From positions 5,930,001 to 5,990,000 of the forward strand of contig CAIIXF020000002.1 of assembly GCA_903813345.2 (NCBI GenBank): a stretch of DNA of 60,000 nucleotides. Direction: 5' to 3'. The position numbers were made by a program, and so were the translations under genes. Of this stretch, positions 1 to 12,100 are shown piece by piece. Origin of the DNA: Owenia fusiformis (taxonomy: Eukaryota > Annelida > Polychaeta > Sabellida > Oweniidae). Within the stretch, counting starts at the first letter, position 1; every line of letters begins with the position of its first letter. A model generated the notes under the pieces. That model was not told the DNA's origin. It ran no database searches and saw only the letters and a list, made by a program, of their open reading frames with translations.

Positions 1-283
1 TTTTCCAGGGGATTAACAGTAAAATATAAAAGCTAGGGAAAATCCCATATCAGATCCCATATCAGAAAAATCACTTATTGAATCCTGTATCTGATTCCAT
101 ATCAGCCAAAAATCTGAGCTAGATTTGCATCACCATTTCAGAATTTAATTTTTTTTAGAATTTCTACACAAAAAGACATTTTTGTTGCGGACAATACTAC
201 ATCACGCAATCTTTATATTATTATCTTTGTAGTCAGCTTGACGGGCAGGCGGGCGGGAGGACCGCGGGCGGCGTCTCACTTTT
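1..283. other. Intergenic left edge with short imperfect repeats
   Basis: No coding potential that I can support. Bases 40-105 repeat a short 'cccatatcaga' type motif three to four times. Bases 240-275 are a short GC-rich patch that abuts the start of the tandem array. Confidence 0.4.
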
Positions 284-1290
284 CAGCTTGTCTACAGGTT
301 TCCAGCCAAACCATTTGAGGGATTCATCTGAAATTTTCAGCGATGTTTCTACATATCAACGTCAAGAACTGATTAGTTTTTGGGCATTCTGGGTAAATCT
401 TAAGGTGGCCATTTTGGATTTTCCGTCCTAAAATCTTCACTTTCAAGACTTGTCTACAGGTTTTCAGCCAAACCATTTGAGGGATTCATCTGAAATTTTC
501 AGGGATGTTTCTACATATCAACGTCAAGAACTGATTAGTTTTTGGGCATTCTGGGTAAATTTTAAGGTGGCCATTTTGGATTTTCCGTCCTAAAATCTTC
601 ACTTTCAAGACTTGTCTACAGGTTTCCAGCCAAACCATTTGAGGGATTCATCTGAAATTTTCAGGGATGTTTCTACATATCAACGTCAAGAACTGATTAG
701 TTTTTGGGCATTCTGGGTAAAATTTTAAGGTGGCCATTTTGGATTTTCCGTCCTAAAATCTTCACTTTCAAGACTTGCCTACAGGTTTTCAGCCAAACCA
801 TTTGAGGGATTCATCTGAAATTTTCAGGGATGTTTCTACATATCAACGTCAAGAACTGATTAGTTTTTGGGCATTCTGGGTAAATTTTAAGGCGGCCATT
901 TTGGATTTTCCGTCCTAAAATCTATACTTTCAAGACTTGTCTACAGGTTTCCAGCCAAACCTTTTGAGGGATTCATCTGAAATTTTCAGGGATGTTTCTA
1001 CATATCAACGTCAAGAACTGATTAGTTTTTGGGCATTCTGGGTAAATTTTAAGGTGGCCATTTTGGATTTTCCGTCCTAAAATCTTCACTTTCAAGACTT
1101 GTCTACAGATTTTCAGCCAAACCATTTGAGGGATTCATCTGAAGTTTTCAGGGATGTTTTTACATATCAACGTCAAGAACTGATTGGTGTTTGGGCATTC
1201 TGGGGAAATTTTAAGGTGGCCATTTTGGATTTTCCGTCCTAAAATCTTCACTTTCAAGACTTGTCTACAGGTTTCCAGCCAAACCGTTCA
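284..1290. repeat. 162-bp tandem array, six units plus a partial
   Basis: The anchor TGTCTACAG (or close variants) recurs at 289, 451, 613, 776, 938, 1100 and 1262, giving periods of 162-163 bp. Each unit carries the same internal landmarks (CCATTTGAGGGATTCATCTG, TACATATCAACGTCAAGAAC, GGTGGCCATTTTGGATTTTC). Units differ by only a few substitutions, so the array is young or homogenised. The last unit decays after about 1287. No reading frame is maintained, so this is satellite-like DNA. Confidence 0.95.
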
Positions 1291-1629
1291 AATTTTTACA
1301 TATGTTACAGAGTGATAAGTTCTAGAGCTGATTAACTTTTCTGCGGCCATCTTGCTTTCTTGGTCAACAAGACCACAATGCTGTGTTTTAGGTACACTAT
1401 TGTTCACGTCTGTGCCTTGTTTTATAAAGATATTTGCAGAGATTGCATGGTGCAAAGTCATCTGTAACGAAGAATCCTCATTGCATCAAAATTCTACATG
1501 TAATATCTGAAATGATAATGCAAAAATGGTGCTGATACAAAAGTAAAATGGGAGAAATAATTAAGTTTTGTGACTTTATGATCATTTTGCTGGTGATCTG
1601 TTTTGAGAAGACATTAATCTAACTTACAT

Positions 1630-2302
1630 TTTTGATTTTGTGGTTAGAGAATGTCTGTGATCATGTAATATGGCACCAACAAATGTGGAATGATGGTAGG
1701 AACGTTAACGGCAATAAATTGAGGATGTACAGAATTCATAAATCCCATGCCATTGGCCCTGAGAGGCTTATGTGAATGCTAACCTCACCCGCCATGAAAG
1801 ACGTGCCATGGCTCAACTACGAAGTGGCACTTTACCGTTAAAACTAGAAACGGGTCGTTATATCAATATGCCTCTTGAGGAGCGCCTCTGTCATTGCGGT
1901 AATGCTGTCGAAACAGAACTGCATTTTCTGATAGAATGCCCTTTATACCAGCTCGAGAGGAGTGAGCTTATGGATAGTGCAAGGACAATATTTGGCGATG
2001 ACTTTGAAACATCTAACCTTTCAAAATATTGTTTAATAATGAACTGTGAGCTCCTTCAACGTCGTTTGGGAAAGACAATTATTAAACTATGTATTAAAAG
2101 ACGATCATTTTAACTTATTTAAAAACTTTGGTCTTAAAAGTGATTATTGTACCTCATAGTGTCTCATATGCCGACACCGGCAGGGCCAGTGATTTTATGT
2201 AGTTTTTAATAATATGTAATTTTATATATTGGCGTGACACTTAAATAATAAATACATACATACATACATACACACATACATACATACATACATACATACA
2301 TA
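1630..2302 (+). mobile_element. 3' end of a non-LTR retrotransposon with (TACA)n tail
   Basis: The open frame 1772-2113 (113 codons, GTG at the left edge; an upstream in-frame stop lies at 1760) reads like the C-terminal tail of a LINE reverse transcriptase. It has the run TRHERRAMAQLRSGTLPLK and a zinc-binding motif CHCGNAVETELHFLIECPLY (Cys-x-Cys...His...Cys). Non-coding sequence follows and ends in AATAAATACATACA at about 2245-2302, a simple-repeat tail typical of such elements. Endonuclease and most of the RT are absent, so this is a dead 5'-truncated copy. The family is not resolved. Confidence 0.75.
2252..2302. repeat. (TACA)n microsatellite
   Basis: About twelve tandem TACA units with one CACA interruption. 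They form the 3' tail of the truncated LINE copy immediately upstream. Confidence 0.9.
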
Positions 2303-2877
2303 AAATTTGAAATAAATATATATACTTTTCTCTATATTGTTTTAGAAAACACATCAGACACTTCTTTTGTTCTTGGTATCATATGTTCGGAATGAAATGG
2401 AACATCTATCCGAACCTCATTTTAACAAAATGACATAAACACAACATGTTTCGGTCTTTCAATATTGTAATTGTATAAAGAAAAGTTTTGTTGATTTAGA
2501 AAAGGATCTTGTTAATGATATAAAGGGTTTATCTTATTTTTCATCTATTTTGTTTTTTTTGTTTTCATTTTTAAGATACTATTTGTTAAATCAACCAAAG
2601 TTTCCTATGTATAACTTTAATATTGAAAGTCTAAGAAACGGTTGTATCTGCTATTTTGTTCCAACAAGCTTCGGAAAGATATTTTATTTCATTCTCAAGA
2701 ATTGCTAAAAAGGAACAAAAAACAATTGCATTAAAAACAAAAAATGTTAACAAAAACAGTTATATAAAATATATACAAATCATTTTCGCATTAAGAGAAA
2801 AACATTGTTGAACTCGGTTCACCATCTCGATAGCAATTCCCTAAAAATTTTAAATTTCACCTTTTTAAACTTTTGAA
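2303..2877. other. AT-rich intergenic or intronic sequence without recognisable features
   Basis: Both strands are rich in stops and A/T runs. No coding frame, splice-bounded domain or repeat could be supported. Confidence 0.4.
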
Positions 2878-3031
2878 AAATTCCAGGGAGAGGGATGGAT
2901 ATATTATATCTGCCCACATTTGGCCCGGCGCGGGATATATACAATATATCCTGCCCGCTCCTCAGAAATGATATATATTCTCGGGTGATATATACCCCAG
3001 ACCCACTCAAGTATGAGATACGACATATTTT
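2878..3031. repeat. Dispersed repeat, second copy at 25029-25180
   Basis: This stretch contains landmarks such as GATATATCCTGCCCGCTCC and ATATTATATCTGCCC. It matches in inverted orientation the stretch 25029-25180, where the same words occur as GGAGCGGGCAGGATATAT. It lies in the intron directly downstream of the last visible EGF exon of the minus-strand gene and generates a spurious open frame there. Confidence 0.7.
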
Positions 3032-3037
3032 GCATAC

Positions 3038-3148
3038 CTGTATCACAAGTTGGTCCAGTCTCTCCACCTGAGTCACATGTGTAGCCATTTATTCCATCAG
3101 TACAGGTTTCATTTGAAACACAGGGTGACGATTCACACTCATTTAATT
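3038..3148 (-). CDS. EGF-like exon (sixth recognised exon), one cysteine missing
   Basis: Acceptor TTTGCAG at 3149-3155, donor ctg|gtatgc at 3037-3032, 111 bp, phase 1-1. The translation begins [19 protein letters not shown] and continues [15 protein letters not shown]. It has five of the six EGF cysteines; the fifth position (usually Cys-x-Cys before the Gly) is Ser, codon TCA. It is otherwise a good cbEGF module of 37 residues. This could be a true loss, a sequencing error or early decay. Confidence 0.75.
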
Positions 3149-6100
3149 CTGCAAATCGATTTAATTAATGACTAGTTTACTATGTTCATATGTTAACAAT
3201 TTGTGATATGTGATTCTAAACGTGTATTTTGACGTTCACGTACACGTTTGACTATTTTTATGATTTAATTTCTACTACATGTATCAAATATGAAAAAACG
3301 TATCTCCGAATTTATTCCTCAACGGTTATACACACAAATATAAATTTATTTTTCTAGGGCAAAATGAGTCACAGGTAGGCCTATATGTACTTTATATCGA
3401 CGTAGAATTGCTTCACATTTATAATTATGTGGCAACAATGATCCTAAAATCATTTTTAATTTGAGCCCCCCCTCCCTGTTCAATTCAAGTAACCCGGAAT
3501 TAAGAAATATAGACCGAAAAGCGGGTGTAATGTTGTCGAATACACCCTGCAGGGCTAGGCACAAACGTTTTCTGTACCCCGGACAACTGAAGGGAGTGAG
3601 GGGTTCGAAGACTTTTGTGCCTAGCCCTAAAGGGTGTATTCGACGATAGTACACCTGCTCTGAGGTCTACAGTGTATATTACGATTCGAACATGAAAACT
3701 CTCCAAAATGTTTCGAATATTCATTATGGTCACAGTTTATAGAGGGTCTGAATATTGTCATGTTGGAATACAGGTTACATCTTAATTGGCGATTCCTTTA
3801 TTGTCATGCAGAAAATGAACAAATCTAATTATATATTACTGTCAGATTCCCCACTCTCTCATTGGTCTATACATTACACGTGACATAAAGACGTATGCAA
3901 CGGCCATGCCTGTGTCGTCATAAAAAAGGCTGTTCAAGGGGGAGTATTCACAAGGTGTGGCGTTTCGTCGAGTGTAAATCTCGAAGTGATACTTGTTCTT
4001 AACAGTGGATAATAAAATAAATATTTCATATTTTTCGGTGAATCCATATTGCAGCTTCAATGATTCTGCAAGGTAGTCTGACCCGTCGCGCTTCGAGGAA
4101 TACACCTTGCTAGAATCATTGAAATGTGGACAGGTGATCACCTCAACAGTATGAAACATTTCTGACACTCGATTCACCCTTGAAAATATAGTTTTGTTCT
4201 ATCAATCACGGACCTCTGCCAGATTACCTCTATGGTGTCTAGACTCAATGAATATACCCATTTACTTTGAGCCTACTACCAATAGGGGCTGGATCTGGCT
4301 CCGGATCTGTGCTATCAAATTACCTAAACATTCTGTCGTTCCATTACCACTGTAGCCTGGATTACAAGTACATGCGTACGCATTCACTTTATCTTCACAC
4401 GTGGCGTGATTTGCACATTTAACATTTTTGCATTCATCTACATCTGAAAAGCATCTGTATTTACATCTTATATTCTCTCAACCTATTTACTTGCGTTAAA
4501 AAATTATTACAAAAATGGCTCCTCAGCTAACGAAGTTCGGTACAGATATAGTGAAGTTCTCCGTCAGAATGATTTGTCAGACTTTCTGATTCAGAAGTAG
4601 ATTATTATACTATGCAATGGAAATAGGCATAATGTGTTGTACTTTTCTGATTCGAGCCTTGGAAAATTCAAAATGGCCGCTAATGTGGGATTTCACAATA
4701 ATTTCATGGTCTCAATTTCACATTTATGGGTGAAGTTTCGGGATTTTCTATTTGTGTATAATGAAAAATTGTCATCTCCCGTAACGTATTAGTACACAGC
4801 TTGGCATATGAAATATCCTCCAAATGAAACAAAGCATTTCGAATACAAGGATTTATATTGGCTGTTGTACATGCATTCTTTGAACAATCACTCTCTCAAT
4901 AATGTTTTCAGAATCATTATAAATGGATTACTTTATCCTCAAGACAATTTCAATTAATTTGATTTTACGATTTTATTTTCCCCTAGTTTCTTCAAAATAG
5001 GCTGATCAAGTTGACTCGCCTGGAGCCACCATATTGTTTTTATTGTATTGAAGTTCATATACTTTGTTAAAAATTGTATAAATACAATGTATACCTATAC
5101 ATTGGTATATCGAATGAATAAATACAAAGCCTGGGTTACATTCACACGAGTACCACCCCGCCGTATTGATGCATTCCCCAGGAACAAATGTTTCGTTGCC
5201 TTCTATGATTTCGTCCCCACAATACAACGGGAGGTCTTCAGGATCGCATTCATCGATATCTGAAAAACGATTTGATTGCCACAGTGTTCAGGGGCTAAGC
5301 CAGTTTTCAGTCGGGGGGGGGGGGGGGCGATCGCCAAAACAAATTCGGTTTTCAGTCAGGAGTGCGATTGTGGCATAAGCAACCCCAAAATAAAGATTTG
5401 CTTTAAATTTTACAAAAAATTGATGCAACTTCCTTCGAAATTGTGCTAGAAACTTCAAAAAAGCATTTCAAAGCGTTTTACTTCTATCTAGTGGTTGTAT
5501 TTTTATTGGTTATAGGGGGGATGTGCGATCGCACCCATCGCTACGTTACGCCACCGCCTATGGTGTTAATGATAGTTCATGTACGAGTTGGTGTTTATTT
5601 AGTATGCATTAATTATTAATCGCTCAGTTTTGCATTTCCTACCTTCCCATTTGTACAAAAATATGTTTTAACACAAATATTCATTCAGGTTATTGTTCCA
5701 TAAGCCTTAATCATAAGTTGTTATGAAATTATTTATTTCTTTTCGTTACAATCCATTTGTGCCCTAACATGCATTTTATGGTTTACAGTCTACACAAATT
5801 TATTATAAGCATATTCTGAGTACTACTAATTTATTTAGTTCGAAACGTTTCCCCCTATGGTGTTATATCATCATTTTTATCAACATAGACTATTGATTGA
5901 TTCATAAGCATTTAAACCAGACAGCGAAAATCTGGAAAACGGGTATTGGATCTAGTTTTTTAACAAAAATGTTATATAGCCGTGAATGTATGTAATATTC
6001 GTTGGGCGTCCCCAACCCGTGGCACTAGTTGAACTGGCGAGAGTTGGAGTTCTATTGTGTCTGTTTTGGCGACCAAAGTTAGTTCACGACTTTACACTGA

Positions 6101-9100
6101 TATGTCGAGGGTTACAACCAAGGGCGTTACAATACCCGGGAATTTATCGGTTCGTGCAGTACTTGTTTGTGATAGCGCCCTCTGTAGGTCACTGTGCTTA
6201 TAGCCTACAGTAATACGGGGTAGGATATCGGGAATTCGGTCAGTTTCTATCCGTCGATTTCGCTATGAATTGAAGCAAGTGTGACCACTTTATCCACTTA
6301 AACAATTTGATAATTGATTAAATCTTTAAACAAAATCGATAAACACGTTATACACTTCCTATCTCCTTAGAAATTAGCATGTATTTATGGATTGTGTTTT
6401 CGAACAAGGCGCGACCCAGGCCAATAGGGAAATCCTTATGCTAATAAGTATGACGTCATATTTTCCTGGGGAATCCTAGATTTCAAAGCCTCAGTCTGTT
6501 ATTGTGTCAAATGTAAACGCTCTTTTGCAGACAGAAAATTGACAGATTAGCTTTTAACTTTCAGCTTTGATGTTTAAATATTCTGTATTTCTACCGGATT
6601 TCTTGCTGGATATCATACTGTTATAACTTGATTTGGACCATTGCCTGATTGATCATTCTGAAATTTTGATTGTGATTCATGATTGATTGGCAAGAAAAAT
6701 AATTCCTATTGTTTTCCAGCGAAGTCAAAATGTTACAGCATCAGTTATAATGTCGAGTTTGCATCATGTTAAATTCTGCTAGTGATTAGAAGTCCATGCA
6801 CAAGCATACACATAAGAGACAAACACACCCAGGTTCCAGGCCGTGGATGGAAATATAAAACTATTTAAGGCACAAACTGGTATTAATAGACCGATATGTA
6901 GTGTCTGTCATGTATTGAAGGTAAACCAATCTGCATTATTAATGTTTCTTATATCAATACATGGATTGTGCAATGGAAAAGCAATGGCACAATCAAAAAT
7001 GTACATATCAATCGTGAATATCTCTCGGTTCAAAGCTTATTTCCAACAGAATCGTGTCAAAATATGTGTCTGAGTAACAGTTATACATTATAAGATCGCA
7101 AACTCTTACCAATTATCAGCCGAATGGCTCATTTTCAACGAAATGTCCTTAAGACAACAGCCCTGGGTCGCGCCTGAGACCAAAAACTATTTTAAATAGC
7201 CCTCCCCTAATTATATTGGATAATCACATTTATGCGTGCGCGCGCAGCTCATCCACTGAACGAAACGCCACTTCCCGCTGAAATCACCGGGTATTGATCT
7301 TTCCCTTGTTACAACTACGTCTTAAAACCAGTTTCCATCACAATAGCTTGCATTTGAAGCCTATACCGGATGCCCAAAAATGAGACACTTTTGACAAGTA
7401 TTTTCTTATCAATTAATATACCGAATTCACAGAAAATGTGTAGAAAGTAGCCCAAGAGTATCATAAGCAAGTTGTAAAAATAAAAAAGATCAAATATATG
7501 TCCAATATTGGAGCTCTGCGACGAGAGACGTTCATAGTGTTTGCGCCAGCTATCAGGTGATAGTATCTTTCAATTAGTCAAAATAAATTATCTTTGTGTG
7601 TCATGTCTAATTCATTTCTTTCGTGTTTCATAAATAAGAAATTATTTGTCAAATTGCTTCAGATTTTCTGGTACAAAGACTATTAGGCCATCAGGTTCGC
7701 CTCAAAATTTAGGTTATCGGTACCAAGTTAGAGGAATAATGCTCATTGTGATTTTTGGCAAGGTAAACACCTCCAGAGAAAGAAAATATGTGATAGCATT
7801 GCAGCAGTGGCAGCTTAATGCGTGTAATCACACATTTTTCAAAATGGCCGCTATTGCGCTTTTTACCAAATAAAAGAATCATATCTTAGTATATTGAGAG
7901 GCAAAAACAGTGCTTTTGGGGTCTATTTCTGGGTTTTAGGGGTCAAGGAATTCATTTATGTCGAAATATAAGTCATCAAAAATTGCTTGATATGGAAATC
8001 CAAGATGGCCGCCAAAATGGGTCTCAAAACAAATATGTTACTATTCATATAAGCTAAAAAAAGCTCAAAGAACGGTTAAAAAAGTGACTTTGGAGACCAT
8101 GAATAGGTTTTAGAAGCTGAGGATTTTATTTGCGTCTAAATTTAAGGAGTAATAGAACAAATTTACAAGGAAATCCAAGATGGCCACCAAAATGGGTGCC
8201 AAATTGAATATATAACTATTTATATAAACTCAAAAAACAGTTGAAAAGTGCTTTTGCAGACCATGTTAGGGTTTTAGAGGTTAAGGATTCTATCTATGTA
8301 TAAATTTAAGTGATTAAAAAATACCTTTATATAGAAATTTAAAATGGCTGCCAAAATGGCCGAATTAAGATATGGCTGCTAAAATGAATTTATATGCACA
8401 TAGAAGTTAAGAAAGTAATGTTATTGATATCTGAAACTATGTTTCAGGGAAAAATGGTTTCAATTTAGCTTTTACCACAGTCATTTTAACCTTTCCTCAT
8501 ATTAAAATCAAAAATGGTCACCAAAATGGCTACCAAAATGAATATTTACATGTACATATATCTACAAGCATTAATGGAGGATGTTGGCCTGTGATTATGG
8601 TATCTTTGACTAGTTAGGGATAGAGGATTTCAGTAATCATTGAATTTTTTTCTCTTTACTTTAATTTTTAAATAGTTGTCTTGATGAAATTCAAAGATGG
8701 CTGCAAAAATCGCTGCCAAATTTGCTGTTGGTTAAAGTTTATTTCCCTTTTTTTAGCATATTTCTCTCTTTATCTGTGATAACCTCTATATTTTTCAGTG
8801 TTCTTTGTTACTTTCTTTTTTGTCAATGTTTTTTTCTTTCTTTTGCTTTCCTTGCTTCCTTTCAATTTTCTTGTTTTATTTGTGTTTTCTCATTCGTGTT
8901 GTCTTTGTGTTTTCCTTTTTGTTGTTTTTCTTTATCTTGGAATTGTTTTTCATTTTTGTTTTCTTCTTTTTTGATGCTTTCTTGCTTTCTTCTTTGTTAT
9001 TTTATCCCCTTTCTTTTTTCTTTATTCTTCTTATTCATTTGCCTTTTTACAATTCTTTTTCATTTAGCTTTTCTTTATGTATGGTTTATTTTTGTTTCAT

Positions 9101-12100
9101 ATTTTTCTTTTGTTTTTGCCAAATGTGTTAAAGAAGCTACATTTCATTGACATAAACACATTCATGTTCCGCAGCACTTTATCATGTCACCAGCAGTACT
9201 AGCCGTTTTTCTCATGTCTTTGGGTTCAAATGAGTTGGCATTCAGTCAATTAGAGCTCCCGGGATACACCAAAGTGTATCTTGGTACATCTGATTCCTAG
9301 AGTGCTAATTTACTTATTAACCATTTCTAGTCAGGCTATCTGTTTGGGTGTGTGTTTGTTCGAGATTATTGGAACCAAAGTTGCAAATCTACTCCCAGGT
9401 GATCTTTGCAAGTCACCCCTTCTTACTCTGTTGGAAAAGTCAAAGGAGAATTACACCAAACTGAAAGCAAGACTTTGAACCAGCTCCCTACATTGCTTGA
9501 GTCAATAGCTTTCATCCGTTTTTCTAGTTCTCACAGATGCTGTTGATATCTTTAAGGAACTCGAATCAAAATATTTCCTTACATATTCAATTCTCTCATC
9601 ATGGATAGTATGAATAATTGCACATTAGCTTTCTTTGTATACCACTCAAATGAAAAGATTCCTTGGATTGCACTAGATGCATGCCCAATTGGCAATCATC
9701 TCGAAGCAGGGCATGACTAGGTCATAACAGTAATGATGTTCATAAAGGCTTGGCAAGAAGGATGTCTTGTTTCATCACGAGACCTAGGCCTCTATACTAG
9801 GACTCTTCTGCTTTCACAATCCAGTCCATTGCTGTGATAAAGAATTGAGATGGTACATCCCATCAAGGCCATCTTGGATATCCAAATAAATATATTCCAG
9901 AGTTACTTATTCATTTTGGCAGCCATTTTGGTGGTCATCCTGAATATCCAAATAAAAGAATTATTTGGTGACTGTTTTAGACATAACTGAAGCTGAAACC
10001 TATACATGGTCCCCAAAAATCACTTTGTAACTGTTCTTTGAGCATATATTAATAGTAACATATTCATTTTGGCAGCCATCTTAGATTTTCACATCAAGTT
10101 ATTCTTTGATGAGTTAGACAATAACATCAAACCCTTTCAGACCCCAAACCCTTTCACAGTCCACAAAATTACTGTTTATCTGTTCTTTGAGCTTATATCA
10201 ATACACTGATACATGTAGTTACATATTCATTTTGGGGTTTTCTCTAGGGGTCTACACCTTCCCAAAAAATCATCATGGCCATTATTCCCCTGATTTGGTA
10301 CCGACCAACCCCCCAGGCTGATCGCCTATATGACGTCATCAGTGTGTTGATCCGGAATGGGATCCTTTGACATGCTATCTTGAATCTCTTAGTACTCATA
10401 TCTTATTTACTTGATCATTTTTTATATTTTTGTTCCTTGCTAACGATACTCCCGGGCTACTTTTGTACAACTTTTTTGTGAGTTTGGTTCATCAATTGCT
10501 GAGAAAAAGTGTCTCATTTTTGGGACACCCGATATAGGCTTCAGGTGCAAGCTATAATATGACATCCTCCCATCTTCTTTCTTTTTACCCCCTGCTAATA
10601 GGCAGTTGGCATTTCCCCGATTAAGAACTCGCATACGTCATCGGCGCATAATTAGATCACGTGATTCAGTTTAATCGGGCGCTTCCAACTTGGTTATATA
10701 GCAGGGGGAAAGAAGGAGGTATAGATTCTGGACACCTGCTTAGGAGGATGCAATAGGATGATGGAGACTGTTTTAAGACGTAGTTGCACCCCTTGACATA
10801 TCAGTGTAAAGTCATGAACTAATTCGGTCGCCAACACAGACACAATAGGACTCATAGCAGGGTCTAAGACATCTTCTGAAAACGTTTTTTTACTTACCGA
10901 CACACGCTGGTTCGTCGCCATCCACCAGTTCATAGCCAACTTCGCAGTCACATTCAAAGCTTCCGTACCTATTCAAGCAATATGCATTCGCCATACAACT
11001 TGTTGGATCTTCCAAACATTCATTGATATCTAAAACATAATGTTACATGCATGAATGAAGACGTGAGTGGCTCCAATTATTGTTTGGTATTACAGGGTGA
11101 CGCAAAAATACCACCTACTAATATTTTCAATAATGAAGGAATCTAAATGATTTTTTATCATTCTGTAGATAGAGTGTTCAGTGGATAAAAATCGGTGTGT
11201 TTGCACAGTATCGACAACTTAGAAATTAGGAGATATCTTATTTTCCGCAGAAGCATGCTCTGACGCAAAAATCACTCAAAAATGTAAACTAGAAAATGTG
11301 TCTCATAAAAATTTACCCAATAAGCGAGTTAGGTCATCAAAGTTGACAAAATTATTGAAAAGATTGGTAAATATGACATATTGATGACAATATATGTGAA
11401 CCAGAACCAGAAATGACTCGGATAATGGCGAAGACAGAAATTGTATTTTTGAACATTTTCAAACGATTTCACCGAGGGCATCCCTGGACGGTAAACTTGA
11501 TGTCTCTAAATCTCTAAGTTGTTGATGCTGTACAAGTAAAACGATCGTTCCACTGAATACCACAAAAGGCCGATATACAGGGTGTCCCGAAAGTATGCCC
11601 CCCCCCCAGGCAGACATACAACAATGTCCCCATAGTATGTGTCATATATCATTCTAAAGCTTGTCCAAAGTTACATTGATTTGCCAAGTATCATGGTTCA
11701 ACTCACAAATGGGAAAAAGTTACATACATTTCAAAATGTACTGTTTTACCAAAATTAAAGTTTAGTTTTACACAAAATTAATAGTCGCCATGTCTCCCTT
11801 GGCCATGTTAACAGCAGCAATTCTTTCCAGATATGACCTTAAATACACTGCAAATAGGGGTATGGCATTTAATAATCCTAATAAAACCTTTTTAAGGCAT
11901 TTTAGAAGAGTTTCCTTGGAGTATCTGCCCTTACCGACCTCTTTTTACAACTCAATATCCATCCTCTCTTTAATGATATCACCCATATTTTTGGTCACAT
12001 TCAGTTTAGCGGTGTTTCCAGGATACTGATTTTAACTTTAATTTTGGCCAAACACTAAGTTTTGAAATGCCTGTAACTTTTTCCCATTTGAAAATTGAAC

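Larger units (their letters stand above)
3149..4323 (-). other. Intron or candidate-exon region of the EGF gene
   Basis: Between two EGF exons. It holds a hairpin element at about 3503-3680 and one long open frame at 4177-3842, listed separately. The remainder is AT-rich without recognisable features. Confidence 0.5.
6048..10865. mobile_element. Large degenerate fold-back (inverted repeat) element
   Basis: The outer blocks are reverse complements: 6048-6110 (ATTGTGTCTGTTTTGGCGACC) with 10780-10862 (GGTCGCCAACACAGACACAAT). Further blocks pair in mirror order: 7303-7385 with 10505-10560 and 10745-10795 (ACTACGTCTTAAAAC; AAAAATGAGACAC); 7445-7500 with 10390-10470; and the 'aagatggccgcc' stretch 7850-8720 with 9860-10260. 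The centre (8720-9150) is a T-rich low-complexity tract. The arms have diverged and each carries private insertions (about 6110-7300 left, 10565-10735 right). No transposase is recognised. It lies in one intron of the EGF gene. Confidence 0.7.

Noticed and set aside
1-1300. CRISPR-like or regularly spaced array
   Set aside because: The units are contiguous 162-bp tandem repeats with no unique spacers.
3461-3733. Overlapping short open frames on both strands with similar peptides (NTPCRARHK / NTPFRARHK)
   Set aside because: They arise because the region is a palindrome; both strands read the same text.
8722-9150. Long hydrophobic open frame resembling a multi-pass membrane protein
   Set aside because: It is low-complexity T-rich DNA (Phe/Leu/Ser/Cys only), open in two frames, and lies at the centre of the fold-back structure.
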